From contig NZ_JBBHDV010000007.1 of assembly GCF_037478135.1 (NCBI RefSeq), positions 1 through 64,000 of the forward strand: 64,000 bases of DNA. Direction: 5' to 3'. The notes under the pieces were generated by a model. That model saw nothing but the letters and a program-made list of their open reading frames with translations. It was not told the origin of the DNA and did not search any database. A program made the position numbers and the translations under genes. Below, piece by piece: positions 18,142 to 27,908 of this stretch (the stretch's first letter is position 1; each line of letters opens with the position of its first letter). This DNA comes from Denitratimonas sp037478135. Its GTDB lineage: Bacteria > Pseudomonadota > Gammaproteobacteria > Xanthomonadales > Xanthomonadaceae.

Positions 18142-18966
18142 CTACTGGCGGGCGCAGCGCGGATTGGGCGGAAGGCCTGGTTCGCTGCTGCGCCAGGGGT
18201 TGATGTCCAGCCCGCCGCGCCGGGTGTAGCGCGCGTAGACGGCCAGTCGCGCCGGGGCGCAGCAGGCGCTCAGATCACAGAAGATGCGTTCCACGCACTG
18301 CTCGTGGAAATCGCTGTGCTCGCGGAACGAGACCAGATAGCGCAGCAATCCTTCGCGCTCGATGCGCGGCCCGGCATAGGTGATCTGCACGCTGGCCCAG
18401 TCCGGCTGGCCGGTGACCGGGCAGTTGGACTTGAGCAGATGCGAAACCAGGGCTTCCTCGACCCGCTGGCGGTCATCGGCGCGCAGGAAATCCGGCCGGG
18501 GCGGGCCGTAATGTTCGATCGTCAGCGGCAGATCGTCGATGCAATCGCCTTCCAGTTCCTCGATGCGCTGGGCGGAAAACGCCGCTGCCGGCACCAGTTC
18601 CACCTCGACCGCGCCTTCGGCCGCAGCCGACAGATCCTGCAACAGATGCTGGCGCAGCTGCGCGGCATCGTCCAGCGCGGTGGAGGCGAAGGAATTCAGG
18701 TACAGCTTGAAGCTCTTGGATTCGATCAGGCAGCGGCTGTCGGCGGGAATGCGGAACTGCGCCAGCGCCACCTGCGGCTTGCCGCGGCGGTCCAGCCAGG
18801 ACAGTTCGTAGCCATTCCACACATCCACGCCATGGAAGGGCGGTGCCGCGTGGATGCCGAGCGCGGCCCGGCCCTGGGCGCGCGCAATCGGGAACAGCAG
18901 GCCGGGATCGTAGGCGGTCGGATAGACCGTGGCCTGGCCCAGGGTGGAGTCGTGCGGGGTATTCAT
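18142..18966 (-). CDS. queF: NADPH-dependent 7-cyano-7-deazaguanine reductase (bimodular)
   Basis: A 274-residue QueF of the long, two-module proteobacterial type. It reduces preQ0 to preQ1 in queuosine tRNA-modification synthesis. The QueF motif ESKSFKLYLNSF is in the N-terminal module, and the catalytic cysteine region SNCPVTGQPDWASV is in the C-terminal module with HSDFHEQCVE. The ATG at 18966 (MNTPHDSTLGQ) matches the usual start; the frame beyond it is a shadow. It lies 106 bp downstream of nrdB. Confidence 0.95.
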   Translation of the reverse strand: MNTPHDSTLGQATVYPTAYDPGLLFPIARAQGRAALGIHAAPPFHGVDVWNGYELSWLDRRGKPQVALAQFRIPADSRCLIESKSFKLYLNSFASTALDDAAQLRQHLLQDLSAAAEGAVEVELVPAAAFSAQRIEELEGDCIDDLPLTIEHYGPPRPDFLRADDRQRVEEALVSHLLKSNCPVTGQPDWASVQITYAGPRIEREGLLRYLVSFREHSDFHEQCVERIFCDLSACCAPARLAVYARYTRRGGLDINPWRSSEPGLPPNPRCARQ

Positions 18967-19072
18967 CCGGCCAAGTGTAATGGCGCACGCGGGCGCAGGG
19001 CCGGAAAACCGTCCCGGCCCGCGCGGCAAGCTGCCGGGCGCGGGCCGGGGCGGAGGGCGGACACGGGTGGCG

Positions 19073-20098
19073 TCAGAACGCCTGGTCGAACGAGACTTCG
19101 CCCTGCACGCCGACCTGATAGGCCGACACGCGGCGCTCGAAGAAGTTGGTCAGTTCCTGCACGTCCTGCAGTTCCATGAACGGCAGCGGGTTGCGCACGT
19201 TGTAGACCTTCTCCATGCCGAGCTTGGCGAAGTGGTTGTCGGCGCAGTGCTGCAGGTACTGGCGCATGTCGCGGGTCGAAATGCCTGCCACGCCGCCGGA
19301 CAGCACGTCCTCGGCGAACTGCACTTCGCATTCGATCGCTTCGGCCAGCATGTCGTAGACCTGCTGCTTCATTTCATCGTCGAACAGATCCGGCTCTTCC
19401 TCGCGCACGGTACGCACCGACTCGAACGCGAACTCCATGTGCGCCGATTCGTCGCGGAACACCCAGTTGGTGCCCGACGCCAGGCCCGGCAGCAATCCGC
19501 GTGAACGGAAATAGAACACGTAGGCGAACGCGCCGAAGAAGAACAGGCCCTCGATGCAGGCGGCAAAGCAGATCTGGTTGAGCAGGAACTGGCGGCGCTG
19601 CTCACGGGTTTCGATGCGCTTCAGATCCTGCAGCGAATCGATCCACTTGAAGCAGAAATCGGCCTTGGTCTTGATCGAGGGGATGTTCTCGACTGCGGCA
19701 AACGCCTTGGTGCGCTCGTCCGGATCGGGCAGGTAGTTGTCCAGCAGGGTCAGGTAGAACTGCACATGCAGCGCTTCCTCGTACAGCTGGCGTGACAGGT
19801 ACATGCGCGCTTCGGGCGCGTTCAAGTGCTGGTACAGGTTCAGCACCAGATTGTTGGACACGATCGAATCGCCGGTGGCGAAGAACGCGACCAGGCGGTG
19901 GATCAGATGGCGGTCGGCCGGCGACATCTTGTCGTGCAGATCGGAAATATCGATCTGGAAGTTGATCTCGTCGACCGTCCAGGTGTTCTTGATCGCGTTG
20001 CGGTACATCTCGTAGAACTGCGGATAGCGCATCGGGCGCAGGGTCAGTTCGAAGCCGGGATCAAGCAGCATCTGGTTGCGGGAAGGTTGTGCGGACAT
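19073..20098 (-). CDS. nrdB: ribonucleotide reductase class Ia, beta subunit
   Basis: A 341-residue radical-generating subunit. The iron-ligand and radical region EALHVQFY places a glutamate at 108, histidine at 111 and the tyrosyl radical at Y115, so this is a tyrosyl-radical enzyme rather than the tyrosine-lacking class Ic. Further di-iron ligands lie in IEGLFFFGAF and SAHMEFAFE. With NrdA it makes deoxyribonucleotides. It follows nrdA by 126 bp holding two palindromes and is presumably in the same operon. Confidence 0.95.
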   Translation of the reverse strand: MSAQPSRNQMLLDPGFELTLRPMRYPQFYEMYRNAIKNTWTVDEINFQIDISDLHDKMSPADRHLIHRLVAFFATGDSIVSNNLVLNLYQHLNAPEARMYLSRQLYEEALHVQFYLTLLDNYLPDPDERTKAFAAVENIPSIKTKADFCFKWIDSLQDLKRIETREQRRQFLLNQICFAACIEGLFFFGAFAYVFYFRSRGLLPGLASGTNWVFRDESAHMEFAFESVRTVREEEPDLFDDEMKQQVYDMLAEAIECEVQFAEDVLSGGVAGISTRDMRQYLQHCADNHFAKLGMEKVYNVRNPLPFMELQDVQELTNFFERRVSAYQVGVQGEVSFDQAF

Positions 20099-20114
20099 GG
20101 TGGATCTCCTATCG

Positions 20115-20214
20115 CTTCTCCGCTGCGGAGAAGGCGGCGCATGGCGCCGGATGACGGTTCGGCGAGGGAACAGGGCGTCGCCGCGCCCTTGCCCCTCTCC
20201 CGGCGGGAGAGGGG
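20115..20214. repeat. two palindromes between nrdA and nrdB
   Basis: CTTCTCCGC-T-GCGGAGAAG (20115-20133) is a perfect 9-bp inverted repeat with a one-base centre. CCCCTCTCCC-GGC-GGGAGAGGGG (20192-20214) is a perfect 10-bp stem. The second shares its core with 10479-10491. Neither is followed by a U-tract, so they probably do not terminate nrdAB transcription. They could slow 3' decay or set the NrdA:NrdB ratio; that is inference. Confidence 0.6.
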
Positions 20215-20224
20215 CGGGATGGTG

Positions 20225-22645
20225 TTACTGGCAGGCCTCGCAGGATTCCGGATTCTCGAGCGAGCAGGCCACTGCTTCTTCCGGCCTGTAGGCCTTGGCC
20301 GGGGCACTGCTGACCGTGGTCTTGGCGATCTTGGTGGCCGGACGCGAGCGCAGGTAGTAGGTGGTCTTGATGCCCTGCTTCCAGGCGTACATGTACATCG
20401 AGGACAGCACGCCGATGTTGGGGCTTTCCATGAACAGGTTGAGCGAGGCCGACTGGTCGATGTAGGCGCCGCGCTCGGCCGCCATGTCGATCAGCGAACG
20501 CATCGGCAGCTCCCATGCGGTGCGGTAGATGTGGCGCAGGGTTTCCGGGATGTCCTGGATGCCCTGGATCGAACCGTCGGCCAGCTTGATCTCGTCGCGC
20601 ATGTTGGCGGTCCACATGCCGAGCTTCTTCAGTTCGTCCACCAGGTACTTGTTGATCTGGATGAAGTCGCCGGACAGGGTTTCACGCTTGAACAGGTTCG
20701 ACACCTGCGGCTCGATGCACTCGTAGCAGCCGGCGATCGAGGCGATGGTCGCGGTCGGCGCGATCGCGATCAGCAGCGAATTGCGCAGACCGTGTTCCTT
20801 GATCCGCTCGCGCAGGCCGTCCCAGCGTTCGGCGTCATCCGGCGTCACGCCCCAGGCGTCGAACTGCAATTCGCCATTGGCGGCGCGGGTATCGCTGAAC
20901 GAAGGATGGCGGCCACGTTCGCGTGCCAGCTCGCAGGAGGTTTCCAGCGCATGGAAGTAGATCGTGGCGGCGATCTTCTTCGAGATCACGCGCGCCGCAT
21001 CGCTGTCGAAGGCCAGGCGCATTTTGAAGAACACGTCCTGCAGGCCCATGCAACCCAGCCCGACGGGACGCCAGCGCAGGTTGCCGCGACGCGCCGATTC
21101 GATCGGGTAGAAGTTCAGGTCGATGACGCGGTCCAGCTGGCGCACCGCCAGCTGCACGGTCTCGGCCAGCTTTTCGTAGTCGAACTCGCCGTGCTCGTTG
21201 AAGTGGTGCGCCAGATTGATCGAACCCAGGTTGCAGACCGCGGTTTCCTCGGCCGAGGTCACTTCCAGGATCTCGGTGCACAGGTTGGAAAGATGGATGA
21301 CGTTGCCGGCCTTGGCGGTCTGGTTGCTGGAGCGGTTGCACTTGTCCTTGAAGGTCATCCAGCCGTTGCCGGTCTCGGCCAGGGTGCGCATCATGCGCGC
21401 GTAGAGCTTGCGCGCCGATACCTTGCGCACCGCCTTGCCCTGCGCTTCAGCCTGCTCGTAGGCGCGCTCGAACGCTTCACCGTACAGATCAGTGAACTGC
21501 GGCACCACGCGCGGATCGAACAGCGACCATTCGGCGTCGGCTTCGACCCGGCGCATGAAAAGGTCGGGAACCCAGTTGGCGATATTGAGGTTGTGGGTGC
21601 GGCGTGCATCGTCGCCGGCGTTGTCACGCAGTTCGAGGAAGTCCTCGATGTCCGCGTGCCAGGTTTCCAGATATACACAGGCCGCGCCCTTGCGCTTGCC
21701 GCCCTGGTTGACCGCCGCGACCGAGGAGTCCAGGGTCTTGAGCCACGGCACGATGCCGTTGGAATGGCCATTGGTGGACTTGATCAGCGAGCCGCGCGAA
21801 CGCACCCGGGTGTAGGCCACGCCGATGCCGCCGGAGAACTTGGACAGCTGCGCGATATCACCATACTTCTGGTAGATCGATTCGAGCGAATCCTGCGGCG
21901 AATCCAGCAGGAAGCACGAAGACAGCTGCTCGTGCGTGGTACCGGCGTTGAACAGCGTCGGCGAGCTGGGCAGGTAATCCAGATTGCCCATGCGCTGGTA
22001 CAGCGCCAGCGCCTCGTTGACGTCCTCGGACAGCGCGCAGGCAATACGCAGGAAGAACTGCTGCGGGGTTTCGATCACCTGGCGGGTGTGCGGGTGGCGC
22101 AGCAGGTAGCGGTCGTACAGCGTGCGCAGGCCGAAGTAGTCGAAGCGCAGGTCGAGCGAAACATCCAGCGCGTCATTGAGCTTGCGCGCATTGGTCTGCA
22201 CGAAGTTCAGCAGGCGGTCGTTGATCAGCCCGACCTCGTGCCCGCGCGCGACCGACTGGGAGAACGCGTGGATCTCCTGGCCGGCGACTTCCTTGGCGAT
22301 GTAGCCAGCCAGCAGGCGCGCTGCCAGGCGGCTGTATTCGGGTTCCTCGGTGGTCAGCATCGCCGAGGTGCGGATCGACAATTCGTCCAGCTCGCGCGTG
22401 GTGGCACCGTCGTACAGCCCGGAAATCGTGCGCGTGGCCACGCGCATCGGGTCGATCGCGTAAAGACCATCGCTGCAGCGCTGGATGGCGCGCACGATCT
22501 TGTTCAGATCCACCGGCTCACGCTGGCCGTTGCGCTTGGTCACGGTCATCGTGCCGCTGGAATGCGGCGGGGTCAGCGAGAAGTTGTCGCGCGGCGGCTG
22601 GGCGGCCGTGGACACGGCGGACGGCTGGGACTGGGTGGTCGGCAT
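20225..22645 (-). CDS. nrdA: ribonucleotide reductase class Ia, alpha subunit
   Basis: An 806-residue catalytic subunit. It has an N-terminal ATP-cone (about 32-125, TVTKRNGQREPVDLNKIV) for allosteric activity control. Active-site cysteines are recognisable in SSCFLLD, NLCTEI and CNLGSIN, and the C-terminal redox shuttle CSLENPESCEACQ ends the protein. ATG 22645 with GGAGAA upstream is chosen over the extension to 22750. A long leader carrying NrdR-like boxes precedes it, so repression by NrdR is expected. Confidence 0.96.
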   Translation of the reverse strand: MPTTQSQPSAVSTAAQPPRDNFSLTPPHSSGTMTVTKRNGQREPVDLNKIVRAIQRCSDGLYAIDPMRVATRTISGLYDGATTRELDELSIRTSAMLTTEEPEYSRLAARLLAGYIAKEVAGQEIHAFSQSVARGHEVGLINDRLLNFVQTNARKLNDALDVSLDLRFDYFGLRTLYDRYLLRHPHTRQVIETPQQFFLRIACALSEDVNEALALYQRMGNLDYLPSSPTLFNAGTTHEQLSSCFLLDSPQDSLESIYQKYGDIAQLSKFSGGIGVAYTRVRSRGSLIKSTNGHSNGIVPWLKTLDSSVAAVNQGGKRKGAACVYLETWHADIEDFLELRDNAGDDARRTHNLNIANWVPDLFMRRVEADAEWSLFDPRVVPQFTDLYGEAFERAYEQAEAQGKAVRKVSARKLYARMMRTLAETGNGWMTFKDKCNRSSNQTAKAGNVIHLSNLCTEILEVTSAEETAVCNLGSINLAHHFNEHGEFDYEKLAETVQLAVRQLDRVIDLNFYPIESARRGNLRWRPVGLGCMGLQDVFFKMRLAFDSDAARVISKKIAATIYFHALETSCELARERGRHPSFSDTRAANGELQFDAWGVTPDDAERWDGLRERIKEHGLRNSLLIAIAPTATIASIAGCYECIEPQVSNLFKRETLSGDFIQINKYLVDELKKLGMWTANMRDEIKLADGSIQGIQDIPETLRHIYRTAWELPMRSLIDMAAERGAYIDQSASLNLFMESPNIGVLSSMYMYAWKQGIKTTYYLRSRPATKIAKTTVSSAPAKAYRPEEAVACSLENPESCEACQ

Positions 22646-22848
22646 GAGCTCAGGTTCTCCGGAAAACATCCAACGAGGATCACCATGCGGCATTCCCCCG
22701 GGCCAGCGTCCTCTGATGCGCTGCTGCCCTGCCGCGGGTCGTTCGGCCATGCCGGATGGTGGAAAGACAAGACGGCCGGCGGCGTCGACCTGGGCTGGAT
22801 CGCGCGGCTCCCGGACCGACTCCTCCCTCCCCCCGGGTGGCGCCGAAA

Positions 22849-22882
22849 CCCGGTCGCGGCATCGCTTGATGCTGCGACCGGG
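22849..22882 (-). promoter_or_regulatory. stable hairpin at the 5' end of the nrdA leader
   Basis: CCCGGTCGC and GCGACCGGG pair perfectly around an inner GCATC-AAGC-GATGC stem, giving a nearly continuous 34-nt hairpin. It would sit at the very 5' end of the nrdAB mRNA if transcription starts just downstream of the -10 at 22888. A stabilising or attenuating role is possible. It does not match the B12 riboswitch pattern. Confidence 0.45.
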
Positions 22883-22883
22883 A

Positions 22884-22932
22884 ACACAAGTTATCCGGGG
22901 AATCCCCCCGGGTCAAACACAAGATGTTGTGG
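22884..22932 (-). promoter_or_regulatory. nrdA promoter with two NrdR-like boxes
   Basis: ACACAAGATGTTGTGG (22917-22932) is an NrdR-box-like palindrome (CACAA-N4-TTGTG). A second, weaker ACACAAG half-site begins 33 bp nearer nrdA (22884). On the minus strand TTGACC (-35, 22911-22916) and TAACTT (-10, 22888-22893) are 17 bp apart, so the strong box lies just upstream of -35 and the weak one overlaps -10. Tandem boxes about three helical turns apart over the promoter are the known NrdR layout. The region 22933-23164 beyond holds nothing recognisable. Confidence 0.6.
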
Positions 22933-23164
22933 TTGCCTACCCAATTTGGGGGTCACGGCAGCGTGCAGGCCGCATGGCCATTGGCTTTGTGCAGCGCGGC
23001 AGGGCAACGTGACTCCGGTCACGAAGCCGCAGCGGCAGAAATCCCCGTCAATGACTTACGTGCCTGTGGTGCGCAGACAACAGATGCAGACACGGCAAAG
23101 GCGTCTACGCCATCACGCAGACCGGGTCCGGCAGCGGCACAGCGACGTCCGGACTTGAGGTTTC

Positions 23165-24556
23165 TCAGGTCTTTTTCAGCGGCCGTTTCCAGGCCGGGAT
23201 GCTGGTCTGCGGGGTACGCGACAGGGTCAACTGGCCATCAGGCGCATGGCGCGTCAGCACGGTGCCGGCTCCCAGCGTGGCGCCTTCTCCGACGCTGACC
23301 GGCGCCACCAGCGCACTGTTGGAGCCGATGAAGGCGTCATCGCCGATGGTGGTGGTGGACTTGTTGGCGCCGTCGTAGTTGCAGGTGATGGTGCCGGCGC
23401 CGATGTTGACCCGCGCCCCGACCACGGCATCACCCAGATAGCTCAGGTGATTGGCCTTGCTGCCCGGGCCCATCCGGATCTGCTTGGTTTCCACGAAGTT
23501 GCCGATGTGCACGCCCTGCGCAAGCTCCGTGCCCGGGCGCAGGCGTGCGAACGGGCCGATGCGGCTGTCTTCACCGACCTGCGCGCCTTCGATATCACAA
23601 TGCGCCGCCACCCGGGTGCCTGCGGCCAGCCGCGCATCGCGGATGCGGGTGAAGGGACCGATGTGTACGCCATCGCCCAGTTCCACCTCGCCTTCCAGGA
23701 TCACGTCGACGTCGATCTGCACATCGCGCCCGACGCTAACGTTGCCGCGGATGTCGATCCGTGCCGGGTCGGCCAGGCGCGCGCCGGCCAGGCACAGCGC
23801 ACGCGCGGCGCGCTGCTGGAAGGCACGCTCCAGCTGTGCCAACTGCCAGGGATCGTTGGCGCCTTCCACTTCCAGCGGATCGGCGCAGGGCACGCTGGCC
23901 GCGGCCGAATCTTCTGCTGCGGCATGGCCGAACACGTCGGTCAGGTAGTACTCGCGCTGGGTGTTGTTGCAGTCCAGCGCCGCCAGCCAGCGCCGCAACG
24001 GCGCAGCATCAGCGGCCAGGATGCCGGTATTGATGCACCCGATGGCGCGTTGCTCCGGCGTGGCATCACGGTGCTCGACGATCGCCGCGACATGGCCGTG
24101 GGCGTCATGCACGATGCGGCCGTAGCCGGAAGGATCGGCCGGTTCGGTCACCAGCACTGCGAGGGAACGCGGCGCGGCCACCACCTGCGCCAGGGTGTCG
24201 GGCAGGATCAGCGGCACATCGCCATAGAGCACCAGCACCCGCGCCGCATCGGGAATGGCGGGCATCGCCTGTTGCAAGGCATGGCCGGTGCCCAGGCGCT
24301 GCGTCTGTTCCACGAACAGCAGATCCGCTTGCTGCGCAAACGCCGCCCGCACCGCGTCGCCGCCGTGGCCGACCACGACATGGATGCGCGCCGGCCGCAA
24401 TGCGCACGCCGCCTCCAGCACATGCGCCAGCATCGGCCGACCGGCCAGCGGTTGCAGCACCTTGGGCAGCTCCGAACGCATCCGCTTGCCTTCACCTGCG
24501 GCAAGGATCACCACATGCAGCGGCAGCGACGAAGGGATCGGATCGGAAGGAGTCAT
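23165..24556 (-). CDS. glmU: bifunctional GlcNAc-1-P uridylyltransferase / GlcN-1-P acetyltransferase
   Basis: A 463-residue bifunctional enzyme making UDP-GlcNAc. The N-terminal pyrophosphorylase has VVILAAGEGKRMRSELPKVL and YGDVPL. The C-terminal left-handed beta-helix has hexapeptide repeats from about residue 250 and the conserved RPGTELAQGVHIGNFVE and NYDGANKSTT segments. ATG 24556 is preceded by AGGAAAC; the GTG at 24574 is not needed. It lies downstream of the atp operon, the common glmU location, and glmS of the same pathway is also in this window. Confidence 0.96.
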   Translation of the reverse strand: MTPSDPIPSSLPLHVVILAAGEGKRMRSELPKVLQPLAGRPMLAHVLEAACALRPARIHVVVGHGGDAVRAAFAQQADLLFVEQTQRLGTGHALQQAMPAIPDAARVLVLYGDVPLILPDTLAQVVAAPRSLAVLVTEPADPSGYGRIVHDAHGHVAAIVEHRDATPEQRAIGCINTGILAADAAPLRRWLAALDCNNTQREYYLTDVFGHAAAEDSAAASVPCADPLEVEGANDPWQLAQLERAFQQRAARALCLAGARLADPARIDIRGNVSVGRDVQIDVDVILEGEVELGDGVHIGPFTRIRDARLAAGTRVAAHCDIEGAQVGEDSRIGPFARLRPGTELAQGVHIGNFVETKQIRMGPGSKANHLSYLGDAVVGARVNIGAGTITCNYDGANKSTTTIGDDAFIGSNSALVAPVSVGEGATLGAGTVLTRHAPDGQLTLSRTPQTSIPAWKRPLKKT

Positions 24557-24597
24557 GCGCAGGTTTCCTGACACCCGGCAACAGCGGGCAAAACGGG

Positions 24598-24626
24598 ATT
24601 ATCAGACAAAGCCGACGACGGGTCGA
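24598..24626 (-). promoter_or_regulatory. possible glmU promoter
   Basis: Minus-strand TCGACC (-35, 24621-24626) and GATAAT (-10, 24598-24603) are 17 bp apart, with a leader of about 35 nt to the glmU ATG. Each box matches the sigma-70 consensus moderately, and glmU may also be read from the atp operon. Confidence 0.4.
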
Positions 24627-24757
24627 AAGCGACCTGTACGACGAGCCGTGTCTGCCCGCCATCGCGGCAGGGAGCAACGTCGTCACGCCATCGAACACGG
24701 CGTTGCCGCCCGGCGATCCACCCGGGCTTCACGCAGGGTTTGCCTGTTGGGTTGTCT

Positions 24758-24802
24758 GGCGGCGTTGCCGCCTGGCGCGCACGATCATCCAATGCGATCG
24801 TG
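24758..24802. terminator. structured region after atpC
   Basis: Two perfect stems lie 45-90 bp after the atpC stop: CACGATC (24780-24786) with GATCGTG (24796-24802), and GGCGGC-GTT-GCCGCC (24758-24772). No U-tract follows either, so they may be Rho-dependent or attenuating rather than a true intrinsic terminator. Confidence 0.35.
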
Positions 24803-24846
24803 GCATCGGCACGCAGCCCGGTACGGACTGCGGCCGGGCACTGTAC

Positions 24847-25269
24847 TCAGTGCTTGAGGTTCTTGCGCAGGCGCTCCAGCGCCTGGAGCTGGGCCAGCGT
24901 TTCGGACAGCTTGGCCTGGGCCTCGGCCAGGTCCATCGCCTCGCCGCGGCCGGCCAGCACGCGCTCGGCTTCTTCCTTGGCCTTGCGGACAGCGGCTTCG
25001 TCGATCTCGTCGGCGCGGATCGCGGTATCGGCCAGCACCGTGACCACGTCCGGCTGCACTTCAAGGATGCCGCCGGAAATCGCGAAGTCCAGCTGTTCGC
25101 CCTGCGGCAGCGTCACCACGACCTTGCCGGGCTTGAGCCGGGTGATCAGCGGTGCATGGCGTGCGGCAATGCCGAGCTCGCCGACCTCGCCGGTGGCGAC
25201 CACGAGCGTGGCCTCACCCTGGAAGATTTCGTTCTCGGCGCTGACGATGTCGCAACGGAAGGTGGTCAT
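24847..25269 (-). CDS. atpC: ATP synthase F1 subunit epsilon
   Basis: A 140-residue epsilon subunit: N-terminal beta-sandwich (RCDIVSAENEIFQGEATLVV, RHAPLITRLKPG) and a C-terminal helical hairpin rich in charged residues (about 90-138). It links the rotor to the c-ring and can inhibit ATP hydrolysis. Last gene of the operon. It follows atpD by 149 bp filled by an inverted repeat element. Confidence 0.97.
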   Translation of the reverse strand: MTTFRCDIVSAENEIFQGEATLVVATGEVGELGIAARHAPLITRLKPGKVVVTLPQGEQLDFAISGGILEVQPDVVTVLADTAIRADEIDEAAVRKAKEEAERVLAGRGEAMDLAEAQAKLSETLAQLQALERLRKNLKH

Positions 25270-25297
25270 GCTGTGGTTCCTCGCTTTGCTCGGAACG

Positions 25298-25414
25298 GGA
25301 TTGGGAAATCGGGGCTCGGGGTTGGCAAGAGCGCATTGCTCCCGCCCACACCATCATCCCGAATCGCCGCGATAACCCGCTTCTACGAATCCCTATTCCC
25401 TATTCCCGAATCCC
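25298..25414. repeat. GGGATTNGGGATT inverted repeat element (copy 1)
   Basis: The left arm (25298-25326) reads GGGATTGGGAAATCGGGG and onward; the right arm (25386-25414) is its approximate reverse complement, CGAATCCCTATTCCCTATTC and onward, with about 60 bp between. Two related elements lie between atpG and atpA and between the ABC ATPase and hlyD genes. The transcribed form would fold into a long stem-loop. Xanthomonadaceae genomes carry many such intergenic repeats; the mobilising enzyme is unknown. Confidence 0.7.
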
Positions 25415-25418
25415 GGCT

Positions 25419-26843
<1,425 letters not shown>

Positions 26844-26923
26844 GATGGTTTCCTCAAGCTCTGAATATGCAATGCGTATGTTGGAGGTCCGCACACGGGT
26901 GCGGGAGTAGGTGCGGATGCGGG

Positions 26924-27787
26924 TCAGACCGCCGCCGCGCCGCCGACGATTTCCGAGATTTCCTGCGTGATCGCCGCCTGGCGGGCCTTGTTGTAGACCA
27001 GGTTCAGCGTATCGATCAGCTTGTTGGCGTTGTCGCTGGCCGCCTTCATCGCGACCATGCGGGCGGCGTGCTCGGAAGCGACGTTCTCCAGCACCGCGTG
27101 ATAGACCAGCGATTCGATGTAACGGTTGATGACATGGTCCAGCACGGTGGCCGGATCCGGCTCGTACAGGTAATCCCAGTCGTGCTTGACACTGCTTTGC
27201 TCAGCGGCCGGCAGCGGCAGCAGCTGATCGAACGCGGCGCGCTGCACCATCGTGTTCACGAAATCGTTGTAGACGATGTAGACGCGATCCAGCTTGCCTT
27301 CGGTATAGGCGTCCAGCATCACCTTGATCACGCCGATCAGGGCTTCCAGGCGCGGCTCGTCGCCCAGGTGGCTGACGCTGCCCACCATGTTGACCTTGAC
27401 CCGGCGGAAGAACACCGACGCCTTCTGTCCGATGGTGACCATGTCGGCTTCGACACCCTTGTCGTGCCAGCCACGCAGCTCGCCCAGGATCTTGCGGAAC
27501 AGGTTGTTGTTCAGGCCGCCGGCCAGACCGCGATCGGAGGAGATCACGATGTAGCCGACGCGCTTGACGTCCTTGCGCTCAGCCAAGAAAGGATGCACGT
27601 AATCGGTATTGGCCAGGGCCAGGTGACCGATCACCTGCTTCATCGCACGCGCATATGGGCGCGATGCTTTCATCCGCTCCTGCGCCTTGCGGATTTTCGA
27701 TGCCGAGACCATTTCCAGCGCACGCGTCACCTTGCGGGTGTTCTGCACGCTCTTGATCTTGGTCTTGATTTCTCTGCCGCCGGCCAT
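26924..27787 (-). CDS. atpG: ATP synthase F1 subunit gamma
   Basis: A 287-residue central-stalk subunit. The N-terminal AGGREIKTKIKSVQNTRKVT and C-terminal SDNANKLIDTLNLVYNKARQ helices form the rotating coiled coil, and SSDRGLAGGLNNNLF is conserved. Lies between atpA and atpD as usual, 121 bp from atpA with a repeat element between. Confidence 0.97.
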   Translation of the reverse strand: MAGGREIKTKIKSVQNTRKVTRALEMVSASKIRKAQERMKASRPYARAMKQVIGHLALANTDYVHPFLAERKDVKRVGYIVISSDRGLAGGLNNNLFRKILGELRGWHDKGVEADMVTIGQKASVFFRRVKVNMVGSVSHLGDEPRLEALIGVIKVMLDAYTEGKLDRVYIVYNDFVNTMVQRAAFDQLLPLPAAEQSSVKHDWDYLYEPDPATVLDHVINRYIESLVYHAVLENVASEHAARMVAMKAASDNANKLIDTLNLVYNKARQAAITQEISEIVGGAAAV

Positions 27788-27803
27788 TGCTCGCTCCGCT
27801 CGC

Positions 27804-27902
27804 CGGGATTCGGGATTGGGGATTCGGGATTGGAAAAACGCGTTGCGCTTCCGTGTGCCGAACCCTGCTTTTACGAATCCCTAATCCCTAATCTCCAATC
27901 CC
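27804..27902. repeat. GGGATTNGGGATT inverted repeat element (copy 2)
   Basis: The left arm (27804-27832) begins GGGATTCGGGATTGGGG and the right arm (27873-27902) reads CGAATCCCTAATCCCTAATC and onward. The arms pair over about 28 bases with a 40-nt centre. It occupies almost the whole gap between atpA and atpG inside the ATP synthase operon, so the mRNA must carry this hairpin between two cistrons needed in a 3:1 ratio. Confidence 0.75.
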
Positions 27903-27908
27903 ACCGAC

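Noticed and set aside
22646..22880. Cobalamin riboswitch before nrdA
   Set aside because: Class I nrdA does not need B12, and the leader lacks a recognisable B12 box or the expected multi-stem core.
22573..22887. Small minus-strand frame upstream of nrdA
   Set aside because: It occupies the nrdA leader, has no ribosome site and is serine/proline/arginine-rich; better read as untranslated leader.
19826..23158. 1110-residue plus-strand frame opposite nrdA
   Set aside because: Antisense shadow of nrdA and nrdB; no ribosome site and no motif.
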